A stretch of 64,000 nt of DNA from positions 1-64,000 of the forward strand of contig CANPZO010000010.1 of assembly GCA_947589005.1 (NCBI GenBank). The letters run 5' to 3'. Source of the stretch: an uncultured Clostridia bacterium (lineage in GTDB: Bacteria > Bacillota > Clostridia > UMGS1883). Within the stretch, counting starts at the first letter, position 1, and every line of letters begins with the position of its first letter. Of this stretch, positions 63,693-64,000 are shown piece by piece. A program made the position numbers and the translations under genes. The notes beneath the pieces were generated by a model. The model was not told the origin of the DNA. It worked only from the letters and a program-made list of their open reading frames with translations, and did not search any database.

Positions 63693-63721
63693 TTTACAAA
63701 TTTGATTTTTTGGTGTACAAT
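63693..63721 (+). promoter_or_regulatory. Sigma-A promoter of glyS
   Basis: TTTACA (63693-63698), 17 bases, TACAAT (63716-63721). The leader of about 33 bases is too short for a T-box riboswitch. Confidence 0.65.
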
Positions 63722-63760
63722 TATAATAAGTATATCTGTATACGAAAGGATTTGTAGCCA

Positions 63761-64000
63761 ATGAGAAATGAAGACAAAACCATGGACAAAATCGTGGCCC
63801 TGTGCAAGGGACGGGGCTATGTTTACCCCGGCAGCGAGATTTACGGCGGCCTGTCAAACAGTTGGGATTACGGCCCGCTGGGGGTAGAATTTAAAAATAA
63901 CGTCAAAAGGGCGTGGTGGAAGAAGTTCGTTCAGGAAAGCCCGTACAACGTGGGCCTCGACAGCGCCATTCTCATGAACCCCGAGGTTTGGGTGGCCAGC
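63761..64000 (+). CDS. glyS: Glycyl-tRNA synthetase, dimeric type (5' part)
   Basis: The first 80 residues, cut by the window end. [20 protein letters not shown], then [20 protein letters not shown] and AWWKKFVQ, are the class II, alpha-2-type glycyl-tRNA synthetase N-terminus. The enzyme charges tRNA-Gly; a tRNA-Gly gene is at 79-153. GAAAGGA lies upstream of ATG 63761. Confidence 0.95.
   Translation, partial: MRNEDKTMDKIVALCKGRGYVYPGSEIYGGLSNSWDYGPLGVEFKNNVKRAWWKKFVQESPYNVGLDSAILMNPEVWVAS

Noticed and set aside
63722-63760. T-box riboswitch before glyS
   Set aside because: The leader between promoter and start is about 33 bases, too short for a T-box, and no T-box motif is present.

Overview
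The window looks like a chromosomal segment of an anaerobic, spore-forming Clostridia-type Firmicute with moderately high GC, probably of the Oscillospirales kind. This is inferred from spoIIGA-sigE, sigG and a YtxC-like gene, RNase J, TrmFO, a DUF4250 gene, a glycyl-radical hydroxyproline dehydratase, SLH surface proteins, A/G-rich Shine-Dalgarno sites and textbook sigma-A promoters with 17-base spacers.

Layout. 0-6 kb: tRNA-Phe and tRNA-Gly, then a membrane-fusion protein, an ABC permease (no ATPase gene beside it) and an SLH protein. 6-12 kb: lgt (-), an AraC regulator (+), a three-gene minus operon with a DUF6734-like protein and a Gly-Ser repeat protein, cyclophilin and GAPDH. 12.4-18.1 kb: a giant secreted multidomain GH105 protein. 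18.2-24.8 kb: minus-strand genes (YtxC-like, DUF6873, RpiB-like isomerase, glycosyltransferase, DUF4250, UvrA-like). 25.4-32.6 kb: zapA, U32 peptidase, glmM, an unusual acyltransferase fusion and RNase J. 32.7-36 kb: a nucleotidyltransferase/HI0074-type pair whose second gene carries a small insertion, small envelope genes and an XRE regulator. 36-43 kb: sigG (-), a small HPr-like gene, a compact type I toxin-antitoxin locus, hypD-hypE (-), then spoIIGA-sigE (+). 43-55 kb: a chitobiase-repeat protein, a split acyl-CoA dehydratase activase, and a WalRK-YycHI-like signalling operon. 55-64 kb: a lipoprotein with trmFO, a second GH105 protein with C-terminal discoidin-like modules, an SLH protein and the start of glyS.

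The most unusual content is non-coding. (1) A par/Fst-like type I toxin-antitoxin locus at 37.5-37.8 kb has convergent toxin and antisense promoters, a shared bidirectional terminator, matching direct repeats and a Shine-Dalgarno hairpin. (2) Four copies (R1-R4) of a structured repeat, all in one orientation, keep their hairpins while the stem sequences change. (3) Three copies (A, B, C) of a 230-540 bp imperfect palindrome fill convergent gene junctions. (4) A 273 bp element flanked by TTAA sits in the HI0074-type gene. Removing it together with one TTAA restores a different, plausible C-terminus. Collapsed relatives lie in the lgt leader and between the adaptor and permease genes.

The coding content combines sporulation control, envelope and surface proteins, carbohydrate-active enzymes and hydroxyproline fermentation. 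All family names come from reading the sequence by eye; no database search was possible.
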